From Allofournierella massiliensis (GTDB lineage: Bacteria > Bacillota > Clostridia > Oscillospirales > Ruminococcaceae), in contig NZ_SLUM01000002.1 in the NCBI RefSeq assembly GCF_004345265.1, positions 1 to 64,000 of the forward strand: DNA of 64,000 bases. The letters are read 5' to 3'. Positions 24,859-33,819 of this stretch are shown piece after piece. The position numbers were made by a program, and so were the translations under genes. The stretch's first letter is position 1; each line of letters opens with the position of its first letter. The notes under the pieces are model-generated. The model saw only the letters and a program-made list of their open reading frames with translations, was not told where the DNA came from and did not search any database.

Positions 24859-25799
24859 AACTTGCGATTTTGTATGCCGGTCAGGGCGCTCAGCACGCCG
24901 GGATGGGCAAAGATCTTTACGAGAGTGAACCCTTGTTCCGCGCCGCGCTGGATGCCGCGGACGCTTCGGTGGATTTCGATCTGAAGCAGCTGTGCTTTGA
25001 GGGGCCGGACGAGACCCTGAGCCAGACCCAGTTCACCCAGCCCTGCATGGTAGCCTTCGCCGCCGGCCTGACCGCCGTGCTGAAGGATAAGGGCATCGAG
25101 CCTGCCGCTGTGGCGGGCCTGAGCCTGGGCGAGTATTCCGCCCTGTGCTGCGCCGGTGTGTTCGACGCAGCCACCGCCGTTTCCCTGGCTGCCTTCCGCG
25201 GCAAGGCCATGGAGCAGGCCGTAACCGGCCGCCCCTGCGGCATGGCCGCTATTCTGGGTCTGGACCGTGAGGCGCTGGGCGCCGCCTGCGCCCAGGCCGC
25301 TCAGACCACCGGCGGTGTGGTGGAGATTGCCAACTACAACTGCCCCGGCCAGATGGCCATTGCGGGCGACCAGGCCGCTGTGGATGCCGCCTGTGAGGCT
25401 GCCAAGGACGCCGGTGCAAAGCGCTGCGTGCCCCTGAAGGTCTCCGGCCCCTTCCACACCTCGCTGATGGCTCCCGCCGGTGACGCGCTGCGGGAGAAGT
25501 TCAAGGAGGTCTCCTTCGGCGAGATGAGCTGCCCCGTGTACTTCAACTGCCTGGGCGGCCCCAAGGCCGACAGCGACACCATCCCCGCTCTGCTGGAGAA
25601 GCAGGTGCAGTCCAGCGTATACATGGAGGACATCATCCGCCGCATGGCCGAGGACGGCGTGGACGCATTTTTGGAAGTAGGCCCCGGCAAGACGCTGGCC
25701 GGCCTTGTGAAGAAGACCGTGAAGGGCGCTGCTGTTCGCTCGGTGGAAACCGCTGAGGATCTGGCCGCCGCCCTGGAATGGCTGAAAGGAGAAGCCTGA
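24855..25799 (+). CDS. fabD: Malonyl-CoA:ACP transacylase
   Basis: The start at 24855 (ATGA overlap with the preceding stop, GGAGG upstream) gives 314 residues starting MKLAILYAGQGAQHAGMGKD. The nucleophile Ser90 is in AGLSLGEYSAL, where the common GHSLGE has Leu for His. The partner His is in SGPFHTSLM near 199, and the QTQFTQPCMVA block is present. It loads malonyl groups onto AcpP. It is followed by fabG with a TGATG overlap. Confidence 0.94.
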   Translation: MKLAILYAGQGAQHAGMGKDLYESEPLFRAALDAADASVDFDLKQLCFEGPDETLSQTQFTQPCMVAFAAGLTAVLKDKGIEPAAVAGLSLGEYSALCCAGVFDAATAVSLAAFRGKAMEQAVTGRPCGMAAILGLDREALGAACAQAAQTTGGVVEIANYNCPGQMAIAGDQAAVDAACEAAKDAGAKRCVPLKVSGPFHTSLMAPAGDALREKFKEVSFGEMSCPVYFNCLGGPKADSDTIPALLEKQVQSSVYMEDIIRRMAEDGVDAFLEVGPGKTLAGLVKKTVKGAAVRSVETAEDLAAALEWLKGEA

Positions 25800-26539
25800 T
25801 GGAAGCAAAACAGAGTGCACTGGTAACCGGCGGCAGCCGGGGTATCGGCCGGGCCATCTGCCTGGCCCTGGCCGCACAGGGTGTGAACGTGGCCGTGAAC
25901 TACGCGGGCAGCGCCGCTGCCGCCGAGGCAGTGGCCGAGGAGTGCCGCGCCCTGGGTGTGGAGGCCTTTGCCATTCAGGGCAACGTGGCCTGCGAGGCTG
26001 ACGCCCAGAACCTGATTGCCCAGACCGTGGAGCGCTTCGGCCGCATCGACGTGCTGGTGAACAATGCGGGCATCACCCGCGACAACCTGATGATGCGCAT
26101 GAGCGAAGAGGACTTCGACGCGGTGCTCGCCACCAACCTGAAGGGCGCCTTCCACTGCATGAAGGCCGCCTGCCGCCCCATGATGAAGCAGCGCAGCGGC
26201 CGCATCGTGAACGTTTCCAGCATCGTGGGCGTGCGCGGCAACGCAGGCCAGGCCAACTATGCGGCCAGCAAGGCCGGTCTGATCGGCATGAGCAAGAGCC
26301 TGGCCAAGGAGCTGGCTGCCCGCGGCGTGACCGTGAACTGCGTAGCCCCCGGCTTCATTGAGACCGATATGACCGACGTGCTGCCCCAGGCCGTGAAGGA
26401 GAAGCTGCTGAGCGAAATTCCCATGGCTCACCTGGGCAAGCCCGAAGATGTGGCCGCCGCTGTGGCGTTCCTGGCCAGCCCCGCCGCCGGTTATGTGACC
26501 GGTCAGGTGCTGTGCGTGGACGGCGGCATGGCTGTTTAA
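25799..26539 (+). CDS. fabG: 3-oxoacyl-ACP reductase
   Basis: A 246-residue short-chain dehydrogenase. The NADP loop GGSRGIGRAI lies at 11-20. The catalytic Ser is in VNVSSIVG, and Tyr and Lys in NYAASKAGLIGMSKSL. The C-terminal sequence GYVTGQVLCVDGGMAV is the family end. It reduces beta-ketoacyl-ACP with NADPH. The start overlaps the fabD stop (TGATG) and AAAGGAG lies upstream. Confidence 0.95.
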   Translation: MEAKQSALVTGGSRGIGRAICLALAAQGVNVAVNYAGSAAAAEAVAEECRALGVEAFAIQGNVACEADAQNLIAQTVERFGRIDVLVNNAGITRDNLMMRMSEEDFDAVLATNLKGAFHCMKAACRPMMKQRSGRIVNVSSIVGVRGNAGQANYAASKAGLIGMSKSLAKELAARGVTVNCVAPGFIETDMTDVLPQAVKEKLLSEIPMAHLGKPEDVAAAVAFLASPAAGYVTGQVLCVDGGMAV

Positions 26540-26568
26540 AAGCCCTGAATTGAAGGAGGAGCTTACAA

Positions 26569-27810
26569 ATGGATAAACGACGCGTTGTAATCACCGGCAT
26601 GGGCGCGGTGACTCCCCTGGGCCTGACCCTGGAGGAAAGCTGGTCCGCTGTAAAGGCCGACACCTGCGGCATCGGCCCCATTACCCAGTACGACACCACC
26701 AACCAGAAGGTAAAGCTGGCGGGCGAGGTGCGCGGCTTTAACCCCGAGCAGTACATCGACAAGCGCGAGGTGCGCAAGACCGACCGCTTCGTACAGTTCG
26801 CTCTGGCCAGCGCCGCCCAGGCCATGGAGCACAGCGGCCTGGTGATGGAAAATGAGAACAGCCAGCGCTGCGGCGTGGTATTCGCCAGCGGCATCGGCGG
26901 TTTCTCCACCGTTCAGAACGAATGCCTGAAGGGCAATGAAAAGGGCTACGACCGCGTGAGCCCCTACTTCATCCCCATGGCCATCTCCAACATGGCGGCG
27001 GGCAACATTGCCATCCGCTTCGGCTTCCACGGTATGTGCACCTGCCCGGTAACCGCCTGTGCCTCCGGCACCAACGCGGTGGGCGATGCCTTCCGGCAGA
27101 TCCGCGACGGTTACGCCGACGTGATTCTGGCCGGCGGCAGCGAAGCCACCATCACCTCTCTGGCGGTGGGCGGCTTCACCTCCCTGCATGCTCTGCACAC
27201 CGGCAGCGACCCCAAGCGCGCTTCCATCCCCTTCGATAAGGAGCGTTCCGGCTTCGTGATGGGCGAGGGTGCGGCCGCTCTGGTGCTGGAGGAGTACGAG
27301 CACGCCAAGGCCCGCGGCGCCAACATTCTGGCCGAGGTTGTGGGCTACGGCTGCACCTGCGACGCGCACCACATCACCGCTCCCCTGCCGGACGGCTCCG
27401 GCGCGGCGGGTGCCATGACCCAGGCTCTGGCCGACGCAGGCGTGAATGCCGCCAGCGTGGATTACATCAACGCCCACGGCACCTCCACCGCCATGAACGA
27501 CGCGGGCGAGACCGCTGCCGTGAAGCTGGCCTTCGGCGAGCATGCCAAGGAGCTGGCCATCAGCTCCACCAAGTCCATGACCGGCCATCTGCTGGGCGCT
27601 TCCGGCGCTGTTGAAGCTGCCTTCACCGCCATGGCCCTGCACGACGGCTTCATTCCCGCCACCCTGGGCTACCAGGTGCCGGACGAGGCCTGCGATCTGG
27701 ACGTTGTTCCCAACCATGGCCGCGAGGCTTCCATCCGGTACGCCATGTCCAACTCTCTGGGCTTCGGCGGCCACAACGCAAGCATCCTGTTGAAGAAGTG
27801 GGAGGAGTAA
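26569..27810 (+). CDS. fabF: Beta-ketoacyl-ACP synthase II
   Basis: A 413-residue thiolase-fold condensing enzyme with the KAS I/II triad: Cys164 in [10 protein letters not shown], His in [11 protein letters not shown], and His in [12 protein letters not shown]. It elongates acyl-ACP with malonyl-ACP. The length is normal. GAAGGAGG lies before the ATG, and fabZ follows four bases after its stop. Confidence 0.95.
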   Translation: MDKRRVVITGMGAVTPLGLTLEESWSAVKADTCGIGPITQYDTTNQKVKLAGEVRGFNPEQYIDKREVRKTDRFVQFALASAAQAMEHSGLVMENENSQRCGVVFASGIGGFSTVQNECLKGNEKGYDRVSPYFIPMAISNMAAGNIAIRFGFHGMCTCPVTACASGTNAVGDAFRQIRDGYADVILAGGSEATITSLAVGGFTSLHALHTGSDPKRASIPFDKERSGFVMGEGAAALVLEEYEHAKARGANILAEVVGYGCTCDAHHITAPLPDGSGAAGAMTQALADAGVNAASVDYINAHGTSTAMNDAGETAAVKLAFGEHAKELAISSTKSMTGHLLGASGAVEAAFTAMALHDGFIPATLGYQVPDEACDLDVVPNHGREASIRYAMSNSLGFGGHNASILLKKWEE

Positions 27811-27814
27811 AGCA

Positions 27815-28240
27815 ATGACTTTGAATTCCAACGAGATCATGGAGGTTCTGCCCCATCGTTTCCCCTTCCAGCTGGTGGACCGCATCACCGAATGCGTACC
27901 CGGCCAGATGGCGGTGGGCCGCAAGTGCGTGACCGTGAACGAGCAGTTCTTCTGCGGTCACTTTCCTCAGAAGCATGTGATGCCCGGCGTGCTCATCATT
28001 GAAGCTCTGGCCCAGGTGGGCGCGGTGGCTATTCTGACCGAAGAGGAGAACAAGGGCAAGATCGTGCTGTTCGGCGGTATCAAGAACGCCCGCTTCAAGC
28101 GGCAGGTTGTTCCCGGTGACGTGCTGGAGCTCAAATGTGAGCTGACTGCACGCCGCGGTCCGGTGGGCTTCGGCAAGGCGGTTGCCACCGTGGACGGCCA
28201 GATTGCCGCCATGGGCGAGCTGACCTTCGCCATCAGTTGA
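27815..28240 (+). CDS. fabZ: 3-hydroxyacyl-ACP dehydratase
   Basis: A 141-residue hot-dog fold protein. [13 protein letters not shown] near the start, catalytic His49 in [14 protein letters not shown] and Glu63 in IIEALAQVG define FabZ. It removes water from 3-hydroxyacyl-ACP, making the substrate for the enoyl reductase. It is the last structural gene of the operon; a perfect hairpin follows. Confidence 0.95.
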   Translation: MTLNSNEIMEVLPHRFPFQLVDRITECVPGQMAVGRKCVTVNEQFFCGHFPQKHVMPGVLIIEALAQVGAVAILTEEENKGKIVLFGGIKNARFKRQVVPGDVLELKCELTARRGPVGFGKAVATVDGQIAAMGELTFAIS

Positions 28241-28247
28241 TTTGCTG

Positions 28248-28290
28248 CAACACCGCACAATTTTGAACGGACGTGAATTGTGCGGTGTTG
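28248..28290 (+). terminator. Perfect hairpin at the end of the fab operon
   Basis: CAACACCGCACAATT / AATTGTGCGGTGTTG, a perfect 15-base stem with a 13-base loop, right after fabZ. It lacks a T tract, so termination may be partial. Its right arm overlaps the -35 box of the fabT-like gene. Confidence 0.6.
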
Positions 28291-28316
28291 CCTTAACAGA
28301 CGCATCTTGGTATAAT
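28288..28316 (+). promoter_or_regulatory. Promoter of the fabT-like gene
   Basis: TTGCCT (28288-28293), 17-base spacer, TATAAT (28311-28316), 85 bases before the ATG. Confidence 0.6.
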
Positions 28317-28400
28317 ATTATCACCGCAGCAGGCATACGGTTTTTTCACACCGTCCCATGCTCTTTTGCCTGGGCCGCGTAGTCAAGGAGGATCGAACGA

Positions 28401-28874
28401 ATGCTGGAGCAAGCATTTGCAGATGTGTATTCGAAATTCAAATTACATTTCTATCAGAAGGTGTTCAGTCGTTTCCAGTCCCGGGAAGCCAGCCTGACCA
28501 CGGTGGAGACCTTCTGCATGGAGATTATCCAGGCGCTGGGGAAACCCACCATCAATGAATTTGCCAGCTTTGTGCAGATCTCCCCGCCCAATGCGGCCTA
28601 CAAGGTCAACAGCCTGATCAAAAAAGGCTACCTGAAAAAGGTGCAGTCGGAAAATGACCGCCGGGAGTATTTTCTGGTGGTAACTCAAAAATACGAGGAT
28701 TACTACAACATCAGTTACAGCTATCTGTCCACCGTGATGAGCCGGATTAAGGATCGGTTCTCCCCGGAAGATGTGGCCAAGATCGAGGAGATGCTCACCA
28801 TTATCTCCGATGAACTGATGCCGGAAATCCCGCTGAAATCGCCCAACGCCAGCCATTACGCCCCAGAGGCGTGA
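28401..28874 (+). CDS. MarR-family regulator, probable FabT-like fatty-acid repressor
   Basis: A 157-residue winged helix protein. The helix-turn-helix is TINEFASFVQISPPNAAYKVNSL shown in part as FVQISPPNAAYKVN, followed by the wing KKVQSENDRREYFLVVT. MarR proteins next to fab clusters in Gram-positive bacteria are FabT-like repressors that use acyl-ACP as corepressor. Its own promoter lies in the fabZ intergenic region and a terminator follows. AAGGAGG precedes the ATG. The AT-rich palindromes after the acpP promoter are the likely target. The FabT role is inferred from position and family. Confidence 0.8.
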   Translation: MLEQAFADVYSKFKLHFYQKVFSRFQSREASLTTVETFCMEIIQALGKPTINEFASFVQISPPNAAYKVNSLIKKGYLKKVQSENDRREYFLVVTQKYEDYYNISYSYLSTVMSRIKDRFSPEDVAKIEEMLTIISDELMPEIPLKSPNASHYAPEA

Positions 28875-28888
28875 TTCGACTGACCGTC

Positions 28889-28939
28889 AAGCCCTTTATT
28901 GCCCGGCAGGCCGATGCCCGCCGGCAGTAAGGGCTTTTT
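28889..28939 (+). terminator. Terminator of the fabT-like gene
   Basis: AAGCCCTT-ATTGCC / GGCA-TAAGGGCTT stem enclosing a CGGC-rich inner hairpin, followed by TTTTTG. Confidence 0.8.
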
Positions 28940-29027
28940 GTGCTTGTTTGCCTGCCTGTCCGGCACGGCCTGAGCACCACCGCGCGGAACCCCTGCGCAT
29001 ATCATTCCTATCCTGGAGGGACCCCTC

Positions 29028-30590
29028 ATGAGCGTTACGTTAAAACAGGCGCTGGTACTGCCCAGCTTGCGCCAGGCCACCCTACTGGCCGGCTTCGACA
29101 ATCTGGACCGGCCCATCACCTCGGTGAACGTGCTGGAATACATCGGCACGGAAACCCTGCACCAGCAGAATGAAACAGCGGGCCGGTTTGCCGGCGGCGA
29201 GCTGGTTCTCACCTGCTTTTCTTCCATCCCCACCAATGTGAACGCCCAGTGCGAATGTCTTCGCGCTCTGGCCCAGGTGGGACAGGCCGGTCTGGTGCTG
29301 TATTATGTGGGCACCGTGATGCCCCAGGTGGACCCCGCGCTGGTAACGCTTGCGCAGGAGCTGGATTTTCCGCTGCTGGTAATGCCGCCCCGCATGGAAC
29401 TGCGCTACAGCGAAGTAATCGGCGACGTGATGGATGCCATCCTGCGGGATCAGGCGGACAACACTCATCTTCTGGGAGATATTCTGGAGCACATGACCCT
29501 GCTGCCGGAGCACCAGCGCACGGTGGACACCGTGCTTCAGCTGCTCAGTGACCGGCTGCGAGCCACCGTGCTTTTGCTGGACAGCACCGGCCAGCTGCTG
29601 GGCGCCTGCGCCTGGCCCCGGGGTTCCCAGACAGATATGACCGACCTGCTGATTCAGGCACGTCAGGGCAACGCAGACCAGTGCTGCCGCCTGACCATCG
29701 ACCCCGGCGACGCGGCCCCCATGGAGCTGTGCCTGCTGAAGGCGGGCCAGCCGCTGAGCAACGAGGTGCAGCAGCAGGCCCAGGACGTGATGCAGCTGGC
29801 GCTGAATCTGTGGAGCCTGAAGCATGCCGAATTGGCCATTGAAGAGCTGGTACGGGCCATCCTTCGGGATGAGCCCATCAAGATGCGCCGTCTGGCCGCT
29901 CTGTTCCGGCTGAATGTGGCCTCCATCCACTGCATGTGGATGCTCAGCCCGCTGGATCCCGCCTGCCGGGAGGAGTTTCTGCGCCGGGTGCCCACCATTG
30001 CGTCCCAGCTGCTGGAGCCCCACTGTCAGGCAGCCATTGCGGGCAGCTATCAGGACTTTGTGATTGTGCTGGCGGACAACGGCGTGTTCGGCCCCGAGGG
30101 CGAGGCGCTGGCGGCCCGGCTGGACGAACAGTTGAAATCCGAAGGTCTGGGCGCCAGCTTTGTGTGCTGCCAGGGCCTGGAAAACACCGCTCAGGTGCGC
30201 GCTGCCTTCCTGCGCAGCAGCGAGGGGCTGCCCAGTGCACAGACCATCTGGCCCACCCGTACCGTGCACACGCTGGGTGAGATTGATTTTGCGCTGCACT
30301 GCAAAAACGATCTGGTGCAGGACGAGGCCAGTGTGACCCGCTGCCGGGCAGTGCTTGCTCCGCTGCACAGCTCCTCCGAGGAACTTCCTCTGGTGGATAC
30401 GCTGGCGGTCTATCTGCTGGATGCGGATCAGAACATTGCCCGCTGTGCGCAACAGCTGTTTCTGCACAAAAACACGGTGAAATACCGTTACCAGCAGATC
30501 ACTCACCGGCTGGGCCACACCCCGGACAAGCTGCCTGAGCTCACCGCCCTGTATGAAGCGGTGGCACTGTACCGGCTGCTGGAAAAGTAA
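29028..30590 (+). CDS. PucR-family transcriptional regulator
   Basis: A 520-residue protein. The N-terminal PucR-like domain (residues 1-125; KQALVLPSLRQATLLAGFDNLDRPI) precedes a GGDEF-like, PAS-sized middle region. A C-terminal helix-turn-helix of the HTH_30 type follows, recognisable in NIARCAQQLFLHKNTVKYRY and HRLG. PucR-family activators control purine, amino-acid or organic-acid catabolic genes. The neighbours (fabT-like gene upstream, PAP2 gene downstream) do not reveal its target. GGAGGG lies before the ATG, and a strong terminator follows the gene. Confidence 0.85.
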   Translation: MSVTLKQALVLPSLRQATLLAGFDNLDRPITSVNVLEYIGTETLHQQNETAGRFAGGELVLTCFSSIPTNVNAQCECLRALAQVGQAGLVLYYVGTVMPQVDPALVTLAQELDFPLLVMPPRMELRYSEVIGDVMDAILRDQADNTHLLGDILEHMTLLPEHQRTVDTVLQLLSDRLRATVLLLDSTGQLLGACAWPRGSQTDMTDLLIQARQGNADQCCRLTIDPGDAAPMELCLLKAGQPLSNEVQQQAQDVMQLALNLWSLKHAELAIEELVRAILRDEPIKMRRLAALFRLNVASIHCMWMLSPLDPACREEFLRRVPTIASQLLEPHCQAAIAGSYQDFVIVLADNGVFGPEGEALAARLDEQLKSEGLGASFVCCQGLENTAQVRAAFLRSSEGLPSAQTIWPTRTVHTLGEIDFALHCKNDLVQDEASVTRCRAVLAPLHSSSEELPLVDTLAVYLLDADQNIARCAQQLFLHKNTVKYRYQQITHRLGHTPDKLPELTALYEAVALYRLLEK

Positions 30591-30605
30591 TGGAATCTGA
30601 CCTTT

Positions 30606-30632
30606 GCGGGCGGCTTCGAGCCGCCCGTTTTT
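30606..30632 (+). terminator. Terminator of the pucR-like gene
   Basis: GGGCGGCT-TCG-AGCCGCCC stem followed by GTTTTT. Confidence 0.9.
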
Positions 30633-30689
30633 CGTGATTCATTTGCTGCAATTCATGCAACCGGTGCTTTGTTTTTCGACACGGTGTGC

Positions 30690-30695
30690 TATAAT
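30690..30695 (+). promoter_or_regulatory. Extended -10 box before the PAP2 gene
   Basis: TGC-TATAAT, 61 bases before the ATG; the TTTGTT 16 bases upstream is a weak -35 element. Confidence 0.5.
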
Positions 30696-30756
30696 AGGAA
30701 CGTTCGCCGGCTTTTTGCTGGCCGCTTTGATTTTATAATTTGTGAGGTAACTGCCC

Positions 30757-31422
30757 ATGCATTCCGCCCTTTCCTGGCTGCGTAAAAACCCGCATGCCTG
30801 GCTGATGGGGTACTGGGCATTCTATCTGTTCGGCTTCTTCAGCCTGGAACAGCTGGACCCGGAATACACCATCATCCATTGCTTCATCGACGACTGGATT
30901 CCCTTCAACGAGTGGTTCGTAATCCCCTACTGCCTGTGGTATCTGTGGATGCCCGGCACCATGCTGTATCTGTTTTTCAAGGACAAAACCGATTACTGCC
31001 GCCTGTGCTTCATCATGTTTGTGGGCATGACCCTGGCCATGCTGACCTATCTGGTCTGGCCCAACGGCCTTGACCTGCGTGAGCCCATCCAGCGGCAGAA
31101 CGTTCTGTGCCAGCTGGTGGAGCTGCTGCGCAGCATCGACACGCCCACCAACGTCTGCCCCTCCATCCACATTTCCAGCACTGCTTCCATTGCCATTGTG
31201 GGGCTGCGCTGCAAACAGTTCCGGGGCAATCTGCCGGTGAAGGCGCTGATCTGGACCATGACCATTCTGATCACCCTGTCCACCCTGTTTTTGCGCCAGC
31301 ATTCGGTGATCGATGTGGTGGCCGGTGCGGCGCTGAGTCTGGTACTGATGATTCCCGCCTACCGGATCAACTGGGAAAAGCTCTTCCCGGAAATTGCTCC
31401 GTCTGCAAACAGTGCAGCCTGA
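30757..31422 (+). CDS. PAP2-type phosphatase / lipid transferase membrane protein
   Basis: A 221-residue protein with about six membrane segments. The PAP2 motifs are CPSIHISST (motif 2, with the catalytic His) and STLFLRQHSVIDVVAGAAL (motif 3, RQHxxxD with the nucleophilic His). The first Lys/Arg motif is not canonical, as in the inositol-phosphorylceramide-synthase-like branch. Members remove or transfer phosphate-linked head groups of membrane lipids. It stands alone between its promoter and a terminator. The substrate is unknown; undecaprenyl or phosphatidyl substrates are both possible. Confidence 0.8.
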   Translation: MHSALSWLRKNPHAWLMGYWAFYLFGFFSLEQLDPEYTIIHCFIDDWIPFNEWFVIPYCLWYLWMPGTMLYLFFKDKTDYCRLCFIMFVGMTLAMLTYLVWPNGLDLREPIQRQNVLCQLVELLRSIDTPTNVCPSIHISSTASIAIVGLRCKQFRGNLPVKALIWTMTILITLSTLFLRQHSVIDVVAGAALSLVLMIPAYRINWEKLFPEIAPSANSAA

Positions 31423-31454
31423 AAGCCGGTGCGGTACAACACAATTTTTTGAAA

Positions 31455-31479
31455 GCGAGGGGGCTTCCCCTCGCTTTTT
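31455..31479 (+). terminator. Terminator of the PAP2 gene
   Basis: GCGAGGGG / CCCCTCGC stem with GCTT loop and TTTTT tail. Confidence 0.9.
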
Positions 31480-31536
31480 CTTTGCACACAGCGCTGTATT
31501 CTGGCGAATTGCGTGCATTTTTGTGTAAATTGCCCC

Positions 31537-31565
31537 TTGTTTCCTGTTTGTTCTGTGAATATGAT
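31537..31565 (+). promoter_or_regulatory. Promoter of the HD-domain gene
   Basis: TTGTTT (31537-31542), 17-base spacer, TATGAT (31560-31565). Confidence 0.65.
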
Positions 31566-31623
31566 AATAATAGAACAGGGTGCGAAGTATTTTCGCCGCC
31601 CATCAGAAAGGAGCGTGTTTCCA

Positions 31624-32124
31624 ATGCACCAAACCATCGAATCGCTGCTGCTGGCCCACGGGCGTGCCATTTTGAATTCCCCGGGAATGCAGATGGAGCA
31701 GCAGTTCATTCAGCACGGCTCTGTGACCTGCTTCGACCATTCGCTTGCCGTGGCGTATCTGAGCCTGTGGATCGTTCTGCGGCTGGGCCTTCGTCTGGAT
31801 CTGCGCAGCCTGGTGCGCGGCGCTTTGCTGCACGACTACTTTTTGTACGACTGGCACGAAAAGGACGCCAGCCACCGCTGGCATGGTTTCCATCACGCCC
31901 GCCGTGCGTTGGAAAACGCCAGCCGGGATTTTGAGCTGAACTGCATTGAGCAGGATATCATTGAAAAACACATGTTCCCGCTGAACTTCACACCACCCCG
32001 CTTTGCGGAAAGTGTTGTGGTCACCTGCGCAGACAAAATCTGCGCCTGCTTTGAGGTGTTTTCCATCCTGCTCTACCGCCCGGACTTTTCCCGTCTGGGT
32101 CTTGCCAGCGCAAACAGCAACTGA
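31624..32124 (+). CDS. HD-domain phosphohydrolase
   Basis: The start at 31624 follows AAGGAGCG and gives 166 residues. The HD superfamily residues appear as FDHSLAVAYLSL (first His), RGALLHDYFLYDW (HD pair), FHHARRAL and a later CADKICA (final Asp). Such proteins are metal-dependent phosphohydrolases acting on nucleotides or phosphodiesters. The small single-domain size fits a housekeeping HD protein of unknown substrate. It is monocistronic, with its own promoter and a perfect terminator. Confidence 0.82.
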   Translation: MHQTIESLLLAHGRAILNSPGMQMEQQFIQHGSVTCFDHSLAVAYLSLWIVLRLGLRLDLRSLVRGALLHDYFLYDWHEKDASHRWHGFHHARRALENASRDFELNCIEQDIIEKHMFPLNFTPPRFAESVVVTCADKICACFEVFSILLYRPDFSRLGLASANSN

Positions 32125-32168
32125 AAACAGCTGCCCCGGAGCAAAAAAGCTCCGGGGCAGCTGTTTTT
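32125..32168 (+). terminator. Terminator of the HD-domain gene
   Basis: AAAACAGCTGCCCCGGAGC / GCTCCGGGGCAGCTGTTTT perfect stem with an AAAAAA loop; strong in both directions. Confidence 0.92.
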
Positions 32169-32223
32169 CTTAATTCCTTGCAATCTTCTGTGAATTGTTT
32201 TCAAATTATTCACAATTACCCCA

Positions 32224-32252
32224 TTGACAGAAGATGTCAAAAGGGTTACAAT
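32224..32252 (+). promoter_or_regulatory. Strong promoter of a candidate non-coding RNA
   Basis: TTGACA (32224-32229), 17-base spacer, TACAAT (32247-32252). No gene with a ribosome site follows for 250 bases. Confidence 0.8.
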
Positions 32253-32258
32253 TTAGTT

Positions 32259-32420
32259 GCAAGAAAGTTACACCCCCTTTTTCATGTGTTGTGAGACGTC
32301 TCCGGTTCATCTCCTCCTTCCGCCCCCCTAGCGGTTCTTTGATCCGGCTGCGCAGGGCGTCTCGAAATTCCTGTGGCAAGCTCCACCGCTTTTCCTGTGG
32401 CGGTGGAGTTTGTTTTTTGT
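32259..32420 (+). ncRNA. Candidate small RNA or leader attenuator (about 160 nt)
   Basis: A consensus-like promoter at 32224-32252 is followed by about 160 bases without a credible gene and then an intrinsic terminator: CTCCACCGC (32381-32389) / GCGGTGGAG (32400-32408) and TTTGTTTTTTG. Inside, GAGACG and CGTCTC (near 32293 and 32358) can close a long hairpin whose loop holds the C-rich segment CTCCTCCTTCCG, complementary to Shine-Dalgarno sequences. The unit could be a free regulatory RNA. It could also be a leader that reads into the exporter gene at 32509 when the terminator is bypassed, but that gene has its own promoter. Confidence 0.6.
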
Positions 32421-32431
32421 GTGTTTTTCTC

Positions 32432-32460
32432 TTGTGCTGCCGCATGGCAAACGGTATGAT
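32432..32460 (+). promoter_or_regulatory. Promoter of the exporter-like gene
   Basis: TTGTGC (32432-32437), 17-base spacer, TATGAT (32455-32460), 48 bases before the ATG. Confidence 0.6.
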
Positions 32461-32508
32461 AAAGCCAAGGGGGCTTTTTGCCCGCAAAACACAAAAGGAG
32501 CGTTTGCC

Positions 32509-33510
32509 ATGTCTGCTGCACTTTCCCGGCTGGCCCCGCTGCGGGTCGCAAAATTTGCCTTGGGCGGCCTGCTTGCCAGCCTTCTGGCGTCGCTGTTCGG
32601 GCTTTCTTACAACACATCCGCAGGGGTAATTGCCATTTTAAGCATTCAGACCACCCGCAAGCAGACCTTTGCACTGGTGGCCCGGCGCTTTGCCGCTTTT
32701 TTTGCCGCCATGCTTCTGGCCTTTGGCTGCTTTTCCCTTCTGGGGTATCATCTGGCCGCCTTCGGGCTGTTCCTTCTTCTGTTTGCGGCCTTCTGCCAGT
32801 GGTTTGGCCTGCAGGAAGCTCTGGTAATGAACACCGTGCTGGTGCTGCACCTGTATGCGGAACGTACCATCAACCTGTTCTGGCTGCGCAATGAGCTGCT
32901 TCTGCTGCTGACCGGTGCCGGAGTCGGCATTCTGGTAAACCTGTACATGCCCGGTGCGGCAAAAGCCATTCGCCGGAACCAGGCTCAGGTGGAACAGGCT
33001 TTCCGGGATATTCTTCAGCGAATGGCAGACCGGCTGCTGACCCGCAGCAAACAGGACTATTCCGACAGCTGCTTTGCCCCGCTGGAACAGCAGCTGGAAG
33101 GGCTGGCCCTGCGTGCCCGGGAAAATCAGGGCAATGCGCTGCTCAGCGACCAGTGGTATTTCGTAAACTATGTGACCATGCGCCAGCATCAGCTGACGGT
33201 GCTGCGCCGCATTTACGACAACATCCACCGGCTGGATCAGGTGCCGGAGCAGGCGCTGAGCATTGCTGCTCTGCTGGAGAACATCAGCCGCTCGTTCCAC
33301 GAGCACAACAACGCCGCCGCCCTTCTGGAACAGCTGCACGGTATGCAGACTGCCATGCGCGACGAACCGCTTCCCCAGAGCCGTGCCGAGTTTGAAAACC
33401 GGGCGCTGCTTTATCGGATTCTCTATGATCTTGAAGATTTTCTGCAGCTGAAGGCGAACTTTTCCGCCTCTCTCACCGATCAGGAACGCAGCCGTTTCTG
33501 GAGCAATTGA
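32509..33510 (+). CDS. Aromatic acid exporter family (FUSC-like) membrane protein
   Basis: The start at 32509 has AAAAGGAG ten bases upstream; a longer frame from 32410 would begin inside the upstream terminator. The 333-residue product has a short basic N-terminus, about six hydrophobic segments in residues 10-150 (LRVAKFALGGLLASLLASLFGLSYNTSAGVIAIL region), and a long soluble helical C-terminal half. This matches the aromatic-acid-exporter / DUF939 architecture of Firmicutes. The natural substrate is unknown. A candidate RNA with a terminator precedes its promoter. Confidence 0.75.
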   Translation: MSAALSRLAPLRVAKFALGGLLASLLASLFGLSYNTSAGVIAILSIQTTRKQTFALVARRFAAFFAAMLLAFGCFSLLGYHLAAFGLFLLLFAAFCQWFGLQEALVMNTVLVLHLYAERTINLFWLRNELLLLLTGAGVGILVNLYMPGAAKAIRRNQAQVEQAFRDILQRMADRLLTRSKQDYSDSCFAPLEQQLEGLALRARENQGNALLSDQWYFVNYVTMRQHQLTVLRRIYDNIHRLDQVPEQALSIAALLENISRSFHEHNNAAALLEQLHGMQTAMRDEPLPQSRAEFENRALLYRILYDLEDFLQLKANFSASLTDQERSRFWSN

Positions 33511-33819
33511 ATCGATTTTTTCATGGAATTTGGTGCAATTCCACCAAGATAAGTCATACTTCGCCCCGTTCTTTGACAAATTGCCAATTTTCCTGCCCTG
33601 CGGTTTGAAAAAGTTTGGCGGCGGTGCATTTTGTATTTTACGGCCAAATGTGATACACTTTTAAAAACCACCCGGCACGCAGGGCCAATGGCGCAAAGCT
33701 TTGTGCAAATTTGTGCCGCAAAAGCCCGCGTTGTTCTTGTTAGAAAGGCGATTCTGCCTTATAATAGAAGGAACGAAGCGTTTTGCTGGAGAATTGTAAT
33801 TGCAAAGGAGACAAGGAAT
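33511..33819. other. Upstream region of guaB with two promoters
   Basis: 309 bases with no gene. Candidate promoters are TTGTAT-17-TACACT (33631-33659) and TTGTTA-17-TATAAT (33737-33765). A GGAATT / AATTCC hairpin near 33525-33545 may end the upstream gene. I see no purine riboswitch core. Confidence 0.5.
33737..33765 (+). promoter_or_regulatory. Main promoter of guaB
   Basis: TTGTTA (33737-33742), 17-base spacer, TATAAT (33760-33765), 54 bases before the ATG. Confidence 0.7.

Noticed and set aside
32259-32420. 6S RNA or SRP RNA assignment for the candidate RNA
   Set aside because: The 5' and 3' ends do not pair as a 6S closing stem, and no SRP tetraloop helix is seen.
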